This document shows, piece by piece, positions 17,608 to 29,800 of a stretch of DNA of 64,000 nucleotides. The position numbers and the translations under genes are program-made. Below the pieces are notes generated by a model. The model was given only the letters and a program-made list of their open reading frames with translations. It had not been told where the DNA came from and did not search any database. This DNA comes from CAVTOA01 sp963736285 (GTDB lineage Bacteria; Actinomycetota; Actinomycetes; Mycobacteriales; QHCE01). The DNA is taken from assembly GCA_963736285.1 (NCBI GenBank), contig CAVTOA010000001.1:153327-217326 (forward strand), read 5' to 3'. Numbering within the stretch: the first letter of the stretch is position 1; each line of letters starts with the position of its first letter.

Positions 17608-17636
17608 GTCAATGTACTTCAATGAAGTACATTGAC
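17608..17636. promoter_or_regulatory. Perfect 29-bp palindrome, operator of the BrnT-like module
   Basis: GTCAATGTACTTCA (17608-17621), a central A, then TGAAGTACATTGAC (17623-17636); all 14 pairs match. It ends 4 nt before ATG 17603 of the toxin gene, overlapping its ribosome-binding region. It would permit tight autorepression by the RHH antitoxin. Confidence 0.75.
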
Positions 17637-17769
17637 GCAAACAAATTATGTTTCGCAGGGCTAGCACTGCTCTTTGCGTTATTGGACATTAGGCCGATGT
17701 TTTCTACATTTGAATGAACGTCGCCAACCCGTGAAGGTCATGAGTGAGCTGGCTGTTGATCTCCCCACC

Positions 17770-19269
17770 TCATCCCGGCAGCCGCACGTCCTCGCGCCGC
17801 AGGCGGGTCATCCAGGCTTCGACGTCGTCGGCCTGGGATGGCAGGGCCGACGACAGCACGCGGCAGCCGTCCTCGGTCACGAGCACGTCGTCTTCGATGC
17901 GGACGCCGATGCCGCGCAGTTCTTCCGGCACGAGCAAGTCGTCGGGCTGAAAGTAGAGCCCCGGTTCGACCGTGAGTACATACCCGGGTTTGAGCGCGCC
18001 ACCTCGGTAGATCTCGTTGCGGGCGTGGGCGCAGTCGTGCACATCAAGCCCGAGCATGTGCCCGAAGCCATGCAGCGTCCATCGACGGTACAGCTCGCTG
18101 TCTTCGGCCAGCACCTCGTCGGCATCGACCGAGAGCACCCCGAGCTCGACCAAGCCATCGACCAATACCCGCATGCACGCCAAGTGCACGTCTTTCCAGG
18201 TCACACCGGGCCGGACGGCCGCGAAACCAGCCTGTTGGGCGCGATACACGATGTCGTACACCGTCCGCTGTAGCGGAGAGAACCGGCCGTTTACCGGCAG
18301 AGTCCGAGTGATGTCGGCGGTGTAGTAATGCACGTTTTCGACGCCAGCGTCCAACAGCAGCAACTCGCCAGGCTGTGTTTGACCGTCATTGCGGACCCAG
18401 TGCAGGGTGCACGCATGCGCACCGGCCGCGGCGATGGTTCCGTATCCGACAAAGTTGCCGTCGTGGCGAGCCCGCATCCCAAATACGCCGTCGACAAGCC
18501 GTTCTGACGCTGGCCGATCTGCCGGCAAAGCCCGCACCACGTCTTCGAAACCGCGAATGGTGGCGGCCACCGCGTCTTCCAGCTGCTCAATCTCCCAGTC
18601 GTCTTTGACAAGACGCAGTTCGGAGAGCACTTCAGCGAGCTCAGCGTCTCGTTTGCCGGCATCGGTGACCGCCACTGCTGCGTCTACGTCGACGTCGAAG
18701 CCGCGCAATACCCGAGTGCTGGCAGGGTCGAGTGCGGCGAGGGCGCTAGGCAGCGTCGCATTGTCCACACAGGACACACCGAGCTGGGCGGTGGAGGCAC
18801 GCAAAGTCGGGCGGGGACCGGTCCATAGCTCTCCGTTGCGGCTGGAGAAGAACTCCGGTGACTGTCGCGAAGCCCGTGGACGAATGAACAACCGGGCCTG
18901 GTGATGGGGGAGGTCCCCGTCGCCATTCTCGACCGGGAAAAGAAGCAGCACTGCTTCGTCGTCATAAAAACCCGTGAGATACGCGAACTCCGTGCCAGGG
19001 CGAAAGTCGTAGTCAGTGTCGTTGCTACGAACTGTCAGCTTGCCGGTCGGCACCACCACCGCTTCGCCCGGAAACCGCGCCGACAGCTGCGCCCGCCGTG
19101 CCGCATGATTGCTGGCGTGAGGATGCGGTTGGGCGTCGGCAGAGTCACCCCAGCCGTCGTCCCAGCCCGTTTTCATGAATGACAGCAGCGCGTCAGACAT
19201 GCCACCTTTACGCGTGCCTGCACCGGCACCGGTCTCGTCGGTGACCTCGTTCGCTTTTTGTTCGGTCAT
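17770..19269 (-). CDS. pepP: Xaa-Pro aminopeptidase (M24B)
   Basis: A 499-residue aminopeptidase P: an N-terminal creatinase-like domain (~60-200) and a C-terminal pita-bread M24 domain. The dinuclear-metal ligands are visible as LLLDAG (~308), TADITRTLP (~320), HGFGHMLGLDVHD (~400-412), TVEPGLYF (~430) and GVRIEDDVLV (~456). It removes N-terminal residues preceding proline. ATG 19269 is chosen because the longer frame runs into the divergent sirtuin gene. Its position upstream of efp, nusB and bldD is typical of actinomycetes. Its last 292 bp are duplicated at 16522-16813. Confidence 0.93.
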   Translation of the reverse strand: MTEQKANEVTDETGAGAGTRKGGMSDALLSFMKTGWDDGWGDSADAQPHPHASNHAARRAQLSARFPGEAVVVPTGKLTVRSNDTDYDFRPGTEFAYLTGFYDDEAVLLLFPVENGDGDLPHHQARLFIRPRASRQSPEFFSSRNGELWTGPRPTLRASTAQLGVSCVDNATLPSALAALDPASTRVLRGFDVDVDAAVAVTDAGKRDAELAEVLSELRLVKDDWEIEQLEDAVAATIRGFEDVVRALPADRPASERLVDGVFGMRARHDGNFVGYGTIAAAGAHACTLHWVRNDGQTQPGELLLLDAGVENVHYYTADITRTLPVNGRFSPLQRTVYDIVYRAQQAGFAAVRPGVTWKDVHLACMRVLVDGLVELGVLSVDADEVLAEDSELYRRWTLHGFGHMLGLDVHDCAHARNEIYRGGALKPGYVLTVEPGLYFQPDDLLVPEELRGIGVRIEDDVLVTEDGCRVLSSALPSQADDVEAWMTRLRREDVRLPG

Positions 19270-19321
19270 CACGTCCGCCTCGTGTTCGCCGTTTGGTGTT
19301 TTAACGGTAGCTTTCTTAACT

Positions 19322-20119
19322 ATGAGCGATGTCCCCCAGGTTGCCGCACATCTCGCTGAAGCCGAGAAGATCACCGTGCTCACTGGCGCCGGCATCAGCA
19401 CCGACAGTGGCGTTCCTGATTTTCGCGGCCCGAACGGATTGTGGACGGTGGATCCCGCGGCTCAGCGGTTGTTTACCCTTCGGGATTATCTAACTGATCC
19501 CGACATTCGTCGCGACGCCTGGCGGATTCGTCGCGAACACGCGACGTGGAAGGCCCGACCCAACGCGGGTCACGACGCCTTGGTGGATCTGGAGAGCACC
19601 GGCCTCCTGCACGCGATCATCACCCAAAACATCGACGGATTACACCAGCTGGCCGGCAGCTCGGAAGCCCTCGTCATTGAAACGCACGGCTCGTTGTATG
19701 AGGTGGAGTGCCTGTCATGCGGCACGCGGAGTGCCATGTCCGACACGTTGGAGCGGGTGGCTGAGGGAGAAGAAGACCCAGCCTGCCTGCGCTGTGGGGG
19801 GATCCTCAAGGCCGGAACCATCTCCTTTGGGCAGCCATTGACCCCGGGGGTATTGGAACAAGCCCGAGCCGCAGCCGCTGATTGCGATGTGCTTTTCGCG
19901 GTGGGGACTTCCATGACAGCCCGCCCGGTCTCAGAGCTCGTCGATGGGGCGATGCGGCGTGGCGCCAAGCTCGTGGTCGTCAACGCCGAACCCACCCGTT
20001 ATGACGCGGTAGCTGCCGCTCATATCACCGGTCCGATCAGTGAGCTGTTGCCAACGATCGTGCAGAGCATCGCCAAGGAAGTCGGCAGCGACGAACAGGC
20101 GCAACGCCCTGCTAGCTAG
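19322..20119 (+). CDS. cobB: NAD-dependent protein deacylase (sirtuin)
   Basis: A 265-residue sirtuin removing acyl groups from lysines using NAD. Motifs are GAGISTDSGVPDFRG (NAD binding), TQNIDGLHQLAG (catalytic Gln/Asn/Asp), a catalytic His in IETHGSLYE, and a CxxC...CxxC zinc ribbon (CLSCG, CLRCG). ATG 19322 gives a normal start (SDVPQVAAHLAEAEKITVLT). It is divergent from pepP with a 52-bp shared promoter region and precedes efp; a sirtuin is not a usual member of this gene order. Confidence 0.93.
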   Translation: MSDVPQVAAHLAEAEKITVLTGAGISTDSGVPDFRGPNGLWTVDPAAQRLFTLRDYLTDPDIRRDAWRIRREHATWKARPNAGHDALVDLESTGLLHAIITQNIDGLHQLAGSSEALVIETHGSLYEVECLSCGTRSAMSDTLERVAEGEEDPACLRCGGILKAGTISFGQPLTPGVLEQARAAAADCDVLFAVGTSMTARPVSELVDGAMRRGAKLVVVNAEPTRYDAVAAAHITGPISELLPTIVQSIAKEVGSDEQAQRPAS

Positions 20120-20206
20120 CGGCCGTCATGGGTGCATGGCGTCGTCTGGTCATGAGGCGAAAGCCGCCGGCTGGGCTTGGTGACTAGACCGTTAGACTTT
20201 GCGGCC

Positions 20207-20794
20207 ATGACCACCACCAACGATCTCAAGAATGGCATGACCCTCAACCTCGACGGACAGCTTTGGAACGTCGTCGAGTTTCAACATGTAAAGCCGGGCA
20301 AAGGCGGCGCGTTTGTGCGAACCACGCTCAAGAACGTGCTCACCGGCAAGGTGGTCGATAAAACTTTTAACGCCGGTGTCAAAGTCGAGACAGCGAATGT
20401 CGACAAGCGCGACATGACCTACCTCTATCGCGAAGGCGAAGATTTCGTCTTTATGGACGCCGAAACATACGACCAAATCCATGTGCCGGAGGGCACGGTG
20501 GGTGACGGCGCTAACTATCTCCTGGACAACGCAACGGCCACGGTGGCACTGCATGACGCCACCCCGTTGTATGTCGAGCTTCCGGCCAGCGTGGAGGTAC
20601 TCATCTCCCAGACCGATCCAGGCTTGCAGGGCGACCGCTCCACCGGTGGCACGAAACCAGCCACGTTAGAGACCGGAGCCACCGTGCAGGTGCCGCTGTT
20701 CGTCAATACTGGCGACAAGGTCAAAGTGGACACTCGCGATGGCCGTTATATCGGCCGGGTTAACTGGTCCTGTGATGTCTACTGTGGATTCTGA
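20207..20794 (+). CDS. efp: Translation elongation factor P
   Basis: A 195-residue EF-P that rescues ribosomes stalled at polyproline. Three beta domains are present, with the tip loop [11 protein letters not shown] placing Lys32 toward the peptidyl-transferase centre. The C-terminal signature [20 protein letters not shown] is conserved. The start is ATG 20207. No lysine-modifying enzyme gene is nearby. It overlaps nusB by 20 nt. Confidence 0.96.
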   Translation: MTTTNDLKNGMTLNLDGQLWNVVEFQHVKPGKGGAFVRTTLKNVLTGKVVDKTFNAGVKVETANVDKRDMTYLYREGEDFVFMDAETYDQIHVPEGTVGDGANYLLDNATATVALHDATPLYVELPASVEVLISQTDPGLQGDRSTGGTKPATLETGATVQVPLFVNTGDKVKVDTRDGRYIGRVNWSCDVYCGF

Positions 20795-21209
20795 TAAAGC
20801 CCCGCACCGGCGTTCCGCGAGACGCAAGGCACGTAAGCGTGCCCTCGACATTCTGTTCGAGGCAGATGTACGGCGAGAAGACCCCGCCACCATCTTGCGG
20901 GCACGGCAAGCTCTTGCCGAGCCGCCCGTGCCGGAGTACACGGTCGTCCTGATCAACGGGGTGGCCGCCCAGCGAGAGCGCATTGATGAGCTGCTCAGTA
21001 CGTACTCTGAAGGCTGGACGCTCGAACGCATGCCTACCGTCGACCGCAACATCTTGCGGGTAGCCATTTTTGAGCTGCTGTACTGCGACGACGTACCCGA
21101 CCCGGTGGCGATCGACGAGGGCGTGGCACTGGCGCGCGAGTTGTCGACCGACGATTCACCGAAGTTCGTGAATGGTCTGCTAGGCCGGCTGCAGATCGTC
21201 AAAGAGTAA
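20775..21209 (+). CDS. nusB: Transcription antitermination factor NusB
   Basis: A 144-residue NusB (helical bundle) working with NusE at boxA of rRNA operons. Visible are the Arg-rich N-terminus [20 protein letters not shown], the middle [17 protein letters not shown], and the end [20 protein letters not shown], all characteristic of the family. ATG 20775 lies inside the end of efp and implies translational coupling. Confidence 0.95.
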   Translation: MSTVDSDKAPHRRSARRKARKRALDILFEADVRREDPATILRARQALAEPPVPEYTVVLINGVAAQRERIDELLSTYSEGWTLERMPTVDRNILRVAIFELLYCDDVPDPVAIDEGVALARELSTDDSPKFVNGLLGRLQIVKE

Positions 21210-21231
21210 GAGTCCGCGTGGATTAACCTGT

Positions 21232-21401
21232 GCCGGTGTTCTCGTCGCCTTGTTCCTCGCTGCGCTCTAAAACGAAGCCTGAGTCTTGCAATTTAAGTCT
21301 TAAGTTCGGGCAGATTGGTCTGTGCCAAGGCCGCAGGAGCCGCCGGCTACAGCGGCAGCCAAGGCGACGAGAACGCCGGCAAAGGCCAATCTGCCCGAAC
21401 T
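21232..21401. repeat. Interleaved long inverted repeats between nusB and bldD
   Basis: Two pairs of complementary arms are arranged A-B-A'-B'. A (21232-21252, GCCGGTGTTCTCGTCGCC...) pairs with A' (21360-21380) with one mismatch of 21. B (21303-21321, AGTTCGGGCAGATTGG...) pairs with B' (21383-21401) with one mismatch of 19. The order allows either stem alone or a pseudoknot. The region lies between convergent nusB and bldD and probably ends both transcripts; why the arms interleave is unexplained. Confidence 0.75.
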
Positions 21402-21406
21402 CTCAG

Positions 21407-21904
21407 TTACGCCATGGTGGGACGGTAGATAACACCCCACGCTTCAAGCTTGTCGACCAGGGATGCCGGTGACATGTCGTAGACGATCGCCATGGAGCGC
21501 AGGTCGTCACCTCGAATAGACAGCACTTTGCCGTTGTAGTCACCACGTTGCTGCTGGATGCTGCGGGCAAGCCGAATAAGGGGGCCGACGTTTTCGTGCT
21601 GTTGTAGCTGTGTGAGGGCTTCAAGATCGATGACGACTTTGGCGGCGCCTTCTAGCCGGGTGGGGCCGTCGCCGGGCAGGAGCTCGGAGATGGGGACCCG
21701 GTAAAAGTCAGCGAGCTCGTTCAGCCGTGCCACCGTGACGGCTCGGTCGCCGCGCTCGTAAGAACCGACCACGACCGCTTTCCATCTTCCGGCGGACTTT
21801 TCCTCTACGCCTTGCAACGAGAGCCCTTGTTGCTGCCGGATGGAGCGCAGCCGTGCTCCTAACTTTTTGGCGTAGTCGGAACCTGGTTCGGTCTGTTGAG
21901 TCAT
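21407..21904 (-). CDS. bldD: Developmental master regulator BldD
   Basis: A 165-residue BldD that represses sporulation genes as a c-di-GMP-bound dimer. The N-terminal XRE HTH (LRSIRQQQGLSLQGVEEKS, VVVGSYERGDRAVTVARL) is nearly identical to Streptomyces BldD as I recall it. The C-terminal domain keeps the bipartite c-di-GMP signature: Arg120-Gly-Asp122, eight residues, then Arg131-Gly-Asp-Asp134. ATG 21904 is preferred; the 21910 start only adds two residues. A near-consensus BldD box lies ~106 bp upstream, suggesting autoregulation. Confidence 0.95.
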   Translation of the reverse strand: MTQQTEPGSDYAKKLGARLRSIRQQQGLSLQGVEEKSAGRWKAVVVGSYERGDRAVTVARLNELADFYRVPISELLPGDGPTRLEGAAKVVIDLEALTQLQQHENVGPLIRLARSIQQQRGDYNGKVLSIRGDDLRSMAIVYDMSPASLVDKLEAWGVIYRPTMA

Positions 21905-22009
21905 GCCCACTCCGCGTTATCTAGCGCCTCAATGATGGCTCGGTCAAAGATGAGGTAGGACCGCTCCGCTTAACGCGGAACACCCTCTAGTTTCTACTAA
22001 GGGTAATCA

Positions 22010-22022
22010 CTACGCAGAGTGA
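22010..22022. promoter_or_regulatory. Candidate BldD-binding site
   Basis: CTACGCAGAGTGA fits the published BldD palindrome consensus TNACNCNGNGTNA at seven of eight fixed positions, with a perfect ACnCnGnGT core. It lies between the divergent bldD and pyrR genes, ~106 bp from the bldD start. BldD of Streptomyces represses its own promoter, so an autoregulatory site is expected here. Confidence 0.6.
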
Positions 22023-22146
22023 CCGTAGGGGGTGGCTTTCCCTTAGGTCAAGCGGAACTACGACGCGTAATTGGAACGTAACCGGTAGCCGACAATGCGG
22101 CCGTGTTTTCGCAGCTGATAAAGTTAACCCAGCTAATCCTTTAAGG

Positions 22147-22171
22147 CCCGTCCCGTGAGGCGGGGAAGGAG
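22147..22171 (+). promoter_or_regulatory. PyrR-binding leader hairpin overlapping the pyrR ribosome-binding site
   Basis: CCCG-TC-CCGTGAGG-CGGG (22147-22164) folds into a short stem with a purine-rich loop like the PyrR recognition element. It is followed directly by GGAAGGAG, the Shine-Dalgarno of pyrR (ATG 22184). In mycobacteria PyrR with UMP binds such a loop and blocks translation of the pyr operon. The same translational repression is inferred here. Confidence 0.6.
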
Positions 22172-22183
22172 TGTGGCACGACT

Positions 22184-22783
22184 ATGCCATCTGCCCATGC
22201 GCGGATAATTCTCGACGCAGCCGCGATTACGCGGACCATCGACCGCATTGCGCATCAAATTCTTGAAAAAACCGACGGTGCGGCCGAGACCCTATTGCTC
22301 GGTATTCCCACCCGAGGCATCTACCTCGCGCAGCGTCTTGCTTCCCGGATCAAAGCGTTCAGCGAACGTGCGGTGCCGGTGGGAGTTCTTGACGTCACTC
22401 TCTATCGAGACGATCTTCGTTTCCGTGGTGGTCGCGCTTTCGCGAAGACGGAGATTCCAGGCCCGGGCATCGATGGGCAGCGGGTCATTCTGGTGGACGA
22501 TGTGTTGTTTTCCGGGCGAACAGTGCGGTCAGCGCTCGATGCACTGAACGATATTGGCCGCCCCAGTGCGGTGCAGCTTGCGGTACTGGTGGACCGCGGA
22601 CACCGCGAGCTGCCTATCCGCGCTGACTATGTCGGCAAAAACCTGCCCACGGCCCGCAGCGAAGCGGTGCGGGTTCATTTGTCCGAAGTGGATGCCAATG
22701 ACGCGGTGTTGTTGGCTCAGCCCAATGCAGACGAAGTATCCAATCACGGTGGCCGTTCTCAGCGAGTGGAGACCACCCGATGA
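22184..22783 (+). CDS. pyrR: Bifunctional pyr operon regulator / uracil phosphoribosyltransferase PyrR
   Basis: A 199-residue PyrR. The PRPP-binding motif [20 protein letters not shown] is complete, and [15 protein letters not shown] and [20 protein letters not shown] are family signatures. It binds pyr leader RNA with UMP and has uracil phosphoribosyltransferase activity in most lineages. It is the first gene of the pyrimidine operon, overlapping pyrB by 4 nt (ATGA). A PyrR-type hairpin overlaps its ribosome-binding site. Confidence 0.95.
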   Translation: MPSAHARIILDAAAITRTIDRIAHQILEKTDGAAETLLLGIPTRGIYLAQRLASRIKAFSERAVPVGVLDVTLYRDDLRFRGGRAFAKTEIPGPGIDGQRVILVDDVLFSGRTVRSALDALNDIGRPSAVQLAVLVDRGHRELPIRADYVGKNLPTARSEAVRVHLSEVDANDAVLLAQPNADEVSNHGGRSQRVETTR

Positions 22784-23880
22784 TCCCGCACCTTCTATCC
22801 GTCGACGACCTGGATTCAGCCACCGCCATCGCCATTCTGGATACAGCCGCGGAGATGTCAACGGTGGGTCAACGAGAGGTCAAAAAACTGCCCACATTGC
22901 GCGGGCGGACCGTCGTCAACCTGTTTTATGAGGACTCCACCCGGACCCGGGTCTCCTTCGAGGTAGCCGCTAAGCGCCTATCGGCCGACGTCATCAATTT
23001 TTCCGCCAAGGGTTCCAGCGTGTCCAAAGGCGAGAGTCTCAAGGACACCGCGATGACGTTGCAGGCCATGGGCGCGGACGCGGTGGTGGTGCGACACTCG
23101 GCCTCGGGTGCGCCACACCAGCTAGCCGGCTGGCTCGATGGAGTAGTGGTCAATGCCGGTGATGGCACCCATGAGCATCCCACCCAAGCATTACTCGATG
23201 CGTTCACGATGCGCTCGCGGTTGGGGCGATTGGCTGGCTTGCGGGTCGTCATCGTTGGTGACGTGTTGCATAGCCGAGTAGCGCGTTCGAACGTATTTTT
23301 GCTGCACACGCTGGGCGCACATGTCACGTTGGTGGCACCACCCACGTTGTTGCCGGTGGGGGTTGAGGCCTGGCCGTGTCAGGTGAGTTTTGACTTCGAT
23401 ACCGCACTAGCTGACACCGACGTCTGCATGATGCTGCGAGTGCAACGCGAGCGGTTGATCTCCGCGACGAACACTATGAGCGCGGCGTATTTTCCCACCG
23501 AGCGCGAGTACTCCCGGCGATACGGGCTCGACGCGCGGCGGTTGGCGCTGCTATCCGAACACGCGATCGTGATGCATCCCGGTCCGATGGTCAGAGGCAT
23601 GGAGATCGCGGCTGCGGTCGCCGATAGCAAGCGCGCCACCATTACCGAGCAGGTCGCCCATGGCGTCAGCGTGCGGATGGCGGTGCTCTACCTGCTGCTG
23701 AGCGGTGAGCGCCACACCTTTCCCCAGACACTGATTCGTAATACTGAGCAGGGAGCTGATAGTGACCACAGTGGACCATCCGACAACGTGGCTAATCCAA
23801 GGAGCGGCCCCGTATGGCGAAAAGCCGGTGGAACTGCTGATCCACGAGGGGCGCATCGTCGAGATAGGCCAGAGGCTTAG
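22780..23880 (+). CDS. pyrB: Aspartate carbamoyltransferase, with C-terminal run-on
   Basis: The catalytic chain of ATCase, the second step of UMP synthesis. Carbamoyl-phosphate site [24 protein letters not shown]-equivalent [13 protein letters not shown] and aspartate-binding [10 protein letters not shown] are present. The catalytic core ends near LYLLLSGE (~residue 310), yet the frame continues ~55 residues to TAG 23880 in low-complexity, Arg/Pro-rich sequence. This overlaps 119 nt of pyrC in another frame. Off-frame TGA TAG TGA codons at 23755-23763 suggest that a base change removed the original stop. The enzyme core itself looks intact. Confidence 0.93.
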   Translation: MIPHLLSVDDLDSATAIAILDTAAEMSTVGQREVKKLPTLRGRTVVNLFYEDSTRTRVSFEVAAKRLSADVINFSAKGSSVSKGESLKDTAMTLQAMGADAVVVRHSASGAPHQLAGWLDGVVVNAGDGTHEHPTQALLDAFTMRSRLGRLAGLRVVIVGDVLHSRVARSNVFLLHTLGAHVTLVAPPTLLPVGVEAWPCQVSFDFDTALADTDVCMMLRVQRERLISATNTMSAAYFPTEREYSRRYGLDARRLALLSEHAIVMHPGPMVRGMEIAAAVADSKRATITEQVAHGVSVRMAVLYLLLSGERHTFPQTLIRNTEQGADSDHSGPSDNVANPRSGPVWRKAGGTADPRGAHRRDRPEA

Positions 23881-25135
23881 CGCTCCCCACGCCACCACCA
23901 TTGATGCCAGTGGCCTCATCGCGTTGCCCGGTTTGGTTGATCTGCACACCCATCTGCGAGAGCCAGGCAGGGAAGACGCAGAGACCGTCCACAGTGGATC
24001 GCAAGCTGCAGCGCTCGGCGGCTACACCGCCGTATGTGCCATGCCCAATACCAATCCGGTAGCCGACACGGCCGGGGCGGTCGAGCAGGTGCAACGGCTG
24101 GGCCAAGAGGCAGGCCTTGTCGATGTGCAGCCGATCGGGGCCGTGACGGTGGGGCAGGCCGGCGAGCGGCTCGCCGAGCTCGGGACCATGGCCGACTCGG
24201 CCGCCCAGGTGCGAGTCTTTTCTGACGACGGCCATTGTGTGGCCGACCCGGTGGTAATGCGGCGGGCATTGGAGTATGTGCGCGCCTTCGACGGGGTGAT
24301 AGCCCAGCATGCTGAGGACCCCCGTTTAACCGCTGGTGCGCAGATGAACGAAGGTGTCACGTCGGCGCGGTTGGGGCTTACCGGATGGCCGGCGGTGGCC
24401 GAAGAGGCGATCGTCGCTCGTGACGTGCTGCTCGCCGCGCATGTCGACTCCCGGTTGCATATTTGTCACGTGTCGACAGCCGGTTCCGTCGAGATTATTC
24501 GCTGGGCGAAAGCCAAAGGCTGGAAGGTCACCGCTGAAGTCACCCCGCATCATTTGCTGCTCACGGATGAGCTGGCCGCCGGCTATGACCCTGTCTTTAA
24601 GGTCAATCCGCCGCTGCGCACTGACGAAGACGTTCAAGCGCTACGGGCTGCCCTCGCTGACGGCACGATCGACGCCGTTGCCACCGACCACGCCCCGCAT
24701 GCCGCACAAGACAAAGAATGCGAATGGGCGGCGGCGCGGCCCGGCATGCTTGGGCTAGAAACCGCTCTAAGCGTGGTAGCACACACGATGGTCCACAGTG
24801 GACTTTTAGACTGGCGTGGCGTGGCAGAACGAATGAGCGCGGCACCCGCCCGGATCGCGGGCCTCGACACCGCACATGGGCACGAGATCGCCGTGGGCGC
24901 GCCAGCGAATCTGGTGCTGGTCGATCCAGCCGTCGAGCGGGAAATCCGCGCTGATGCGATGGCCAGCTTGAGCCGCAACACCCCCTACGCGGGCATGCGT
25001 CTGCCCTTGCGGGTAGTGGCTACCTTCCTGCGTGGTACCCCCACGGTGCTGGCAGGTGCCCTTTTCGACGACCGGTCAAATACCGGGGAAAACGCCGATT
25101 ATTTCACCGGTCAAACGAAGGAGGCGGGACGATGA
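23762..25135 (+). CDS. pyrC: Dihydroorotase
   Basis: A 457-residue class I dihydroorotase. Zinc ligands are HTHLREPG (with the [11 protein letters not shown] lead-in), [21 protein letters not shown] and [19 protein letters not shown] and the late [14 protein letters not shown] are family hallmarks. GTG 23762 is preceded by GGGAG (23752-23756), and the N-terminal [20 protein letters not shown] is conserved. The 119-nt overlap with the pyrB run-on is therefore real dual coding. The stop overlaps carA by 4 nt. Confidence 0.95.
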   Translation: MTTVDHPTTWLIQGAAPYGEKPVELLIHEGRIVEIGQRLSAPHATTIDASGLIALPGLVDLHTHLREPGREDAETVHSGSQAAALGGYTAVCAMPNTNPVADTAGAVEQVQRLGQEAGLVDVQPIGAVTVGQAGERLAELGTMADSAAQVRVFSDDGHCVADPVVMRRALEYVRAFDGVIAQHAEDPRLTAGAQMNEGVTSARLGLTGWPAVAEEAIVARDVLLAAHVDSRLHICHVSTAGSVEIIRWAKAKGWKVTAEVTPHHLLLTDELAAGYDPVFKVNPPLRTDEDVQALRAALADGTIDAVATDHAPHAAQDKECEWAAARPGMLGLETALSVVAHTMVHSGLLDWRGVAERMSAAPARIAGLDTAHGHEIAVGAPANLVLVDPAVEREIRADAMASLSRNTPYAGMRLPLRVVATFLRGTPTVLAGALFDDRSNTGENADYFTGQTKEAGR

Positions 25136-26393
25136 CCGTTCATCATCCGGCGATGTTGATGTTGGAAGACGGACGTGTGTTTCATGGCGAGTCTTATGGC
25201 GCGGTCGGCGAGACCTTTGGCGAGATGGTCTTCTCCACGGGCATGACCGGCTACCAAGAGACGTTGACCGATCCCTCGTATCACCGCCAAATCGTGGCGA
25301 TGACGGCGCCGCATATCGGCAATACTGGCGTCAACGACGATGACGACGAGTCTGATCGCATCTGGGTCGCCGGCTATGTGGTGCGGGATCCGGCGCGGAG
25401 CGCCTCCAACTGGCGTGCTGAGCGGGAACTCTCCGAAGAGCTTGCGGCACAACAGGTAGTGGGAATCTCTGGTGTGGATACTCGCGCGCTCACCAGGCAC
25501 CTGCGTGAACGCGGTGCGATGCGCGCGGGAATATCCAGTGTGGAGTCCGATCCGGACGCGCTACTGGCGCGAGTGCTGGGTAGTCCCTCCATGGAGGGCG
25601 CCGACTTGTGCGGCGAGGTTTCTACGGCAAAGCCCTACGTGGTGCGGGCTTTGGGGGCGTTCGCGGGTGCGCCGCGGTTCCGGGTCGCCGCGATCGACTT
25701 GGGTATTAAACGAAATACCCCACGCCGTCTGGCCGAGCGCGGCATTGAAACGCATGTGCTTCCAGCAAATTCCACTATGGACGAGGTACTGGCGGTTCGC
25801 CCCGACGGAATTTTTCTGTCCAATGGACCCGGCGACCCCGCCACCGCAGACCATTCGGTCGCCTTGGCGCAAGAGGCGTTGCGCCGCAAGATTCCGCTGT
25901 TCGGTATCTGTTTCGGCAATCAAGTGCTGGGACGGGCGTTGGGTTTCAGTACTTACAAGCTTCGCTACGGCCACCGTGGCGTCAACCAGCCGGTACTCGA
26001 CCACGCCACTGGCCGCGTAGCCATCACGGCCCACAATCACGGCTTCGCGGTAGCGGTAGCTGGCCGCGAGCATGGGCGGGGTGCGGTAGCGGTAGCTGGC
26101 CGCGAACATGGGCGGGGTGCGGTAGCGGTAGCTGGCCGCGAACATGGGCGGGGTGCGGTGGGCGTGCCCGGCCGAGAGCATGAACACGCTACTGATGTGA
26201 GTCCTCCGGTGGAGACGGAGTTCGGCCGGGCAGTGGTCAGCCACACCTGCCTAAACGACAATGTGATTGAGGGACTGTCCTGTATGGATGCTCCTGCTTT
26301 TTCGGTGCAGTACCACCCGGAGGCGGCTGCGGGTCCCCATGACGCTGACTATCTCTTTGACCGTTTTGTTGACCTGATGAAAGGCGCCCGCTG

Positions 26394-26394
<1 letters not shown>
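25132..26394 (+). CDS. carA: Carbamoyl-phosphate synthase small subunit, with repeat insertion
   Basis: A 420-residue glutaminase subunit, ~35-40 residues longer than usual. It releases ammonia from glutamine for CarB. The triad is intact: Cys in [13 protein letters not shown] and His/Glu in [12 protein letters not shown]. The extra length is a 12-residue unit, [12 protein letters not shown], repeated three times plus a degenerate fourth, just after AHNHGFAV. In homologues a short loop leads there to the conserved [14 protein letters not shown] strand. A surface loop should tolerate it. ATG 25132 overlaps pyrC. Confidence 0.94.
26047..26190 (+). repeat. In-frame 36-bp minisatellite inside carA
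   Basis: Three tandem 36-bp units (26047-26082, 26083-26118, 26119-26154) are identical except a G/A change (CGCGAGCATG in unit 1, CGCGAACATG in units 2 and 3). A degenerate fourth unit ends near 26190. A unit length divisible by three keeps carA in frame whatever the copy number, so the locus could vary between strains. Confidence 0.93.
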
Positions 26395-29702
<3,308 letters not shown>

Positions 29703-29800
29703 CGTTCGCGCGACGCACGTGACTGATTAGTGGGTAGCGACCGTCTTAGCCGAGCACAGAACTCCGAGCAAGAGCTCATCGTTGTCAGAGGAGAAAAGAC

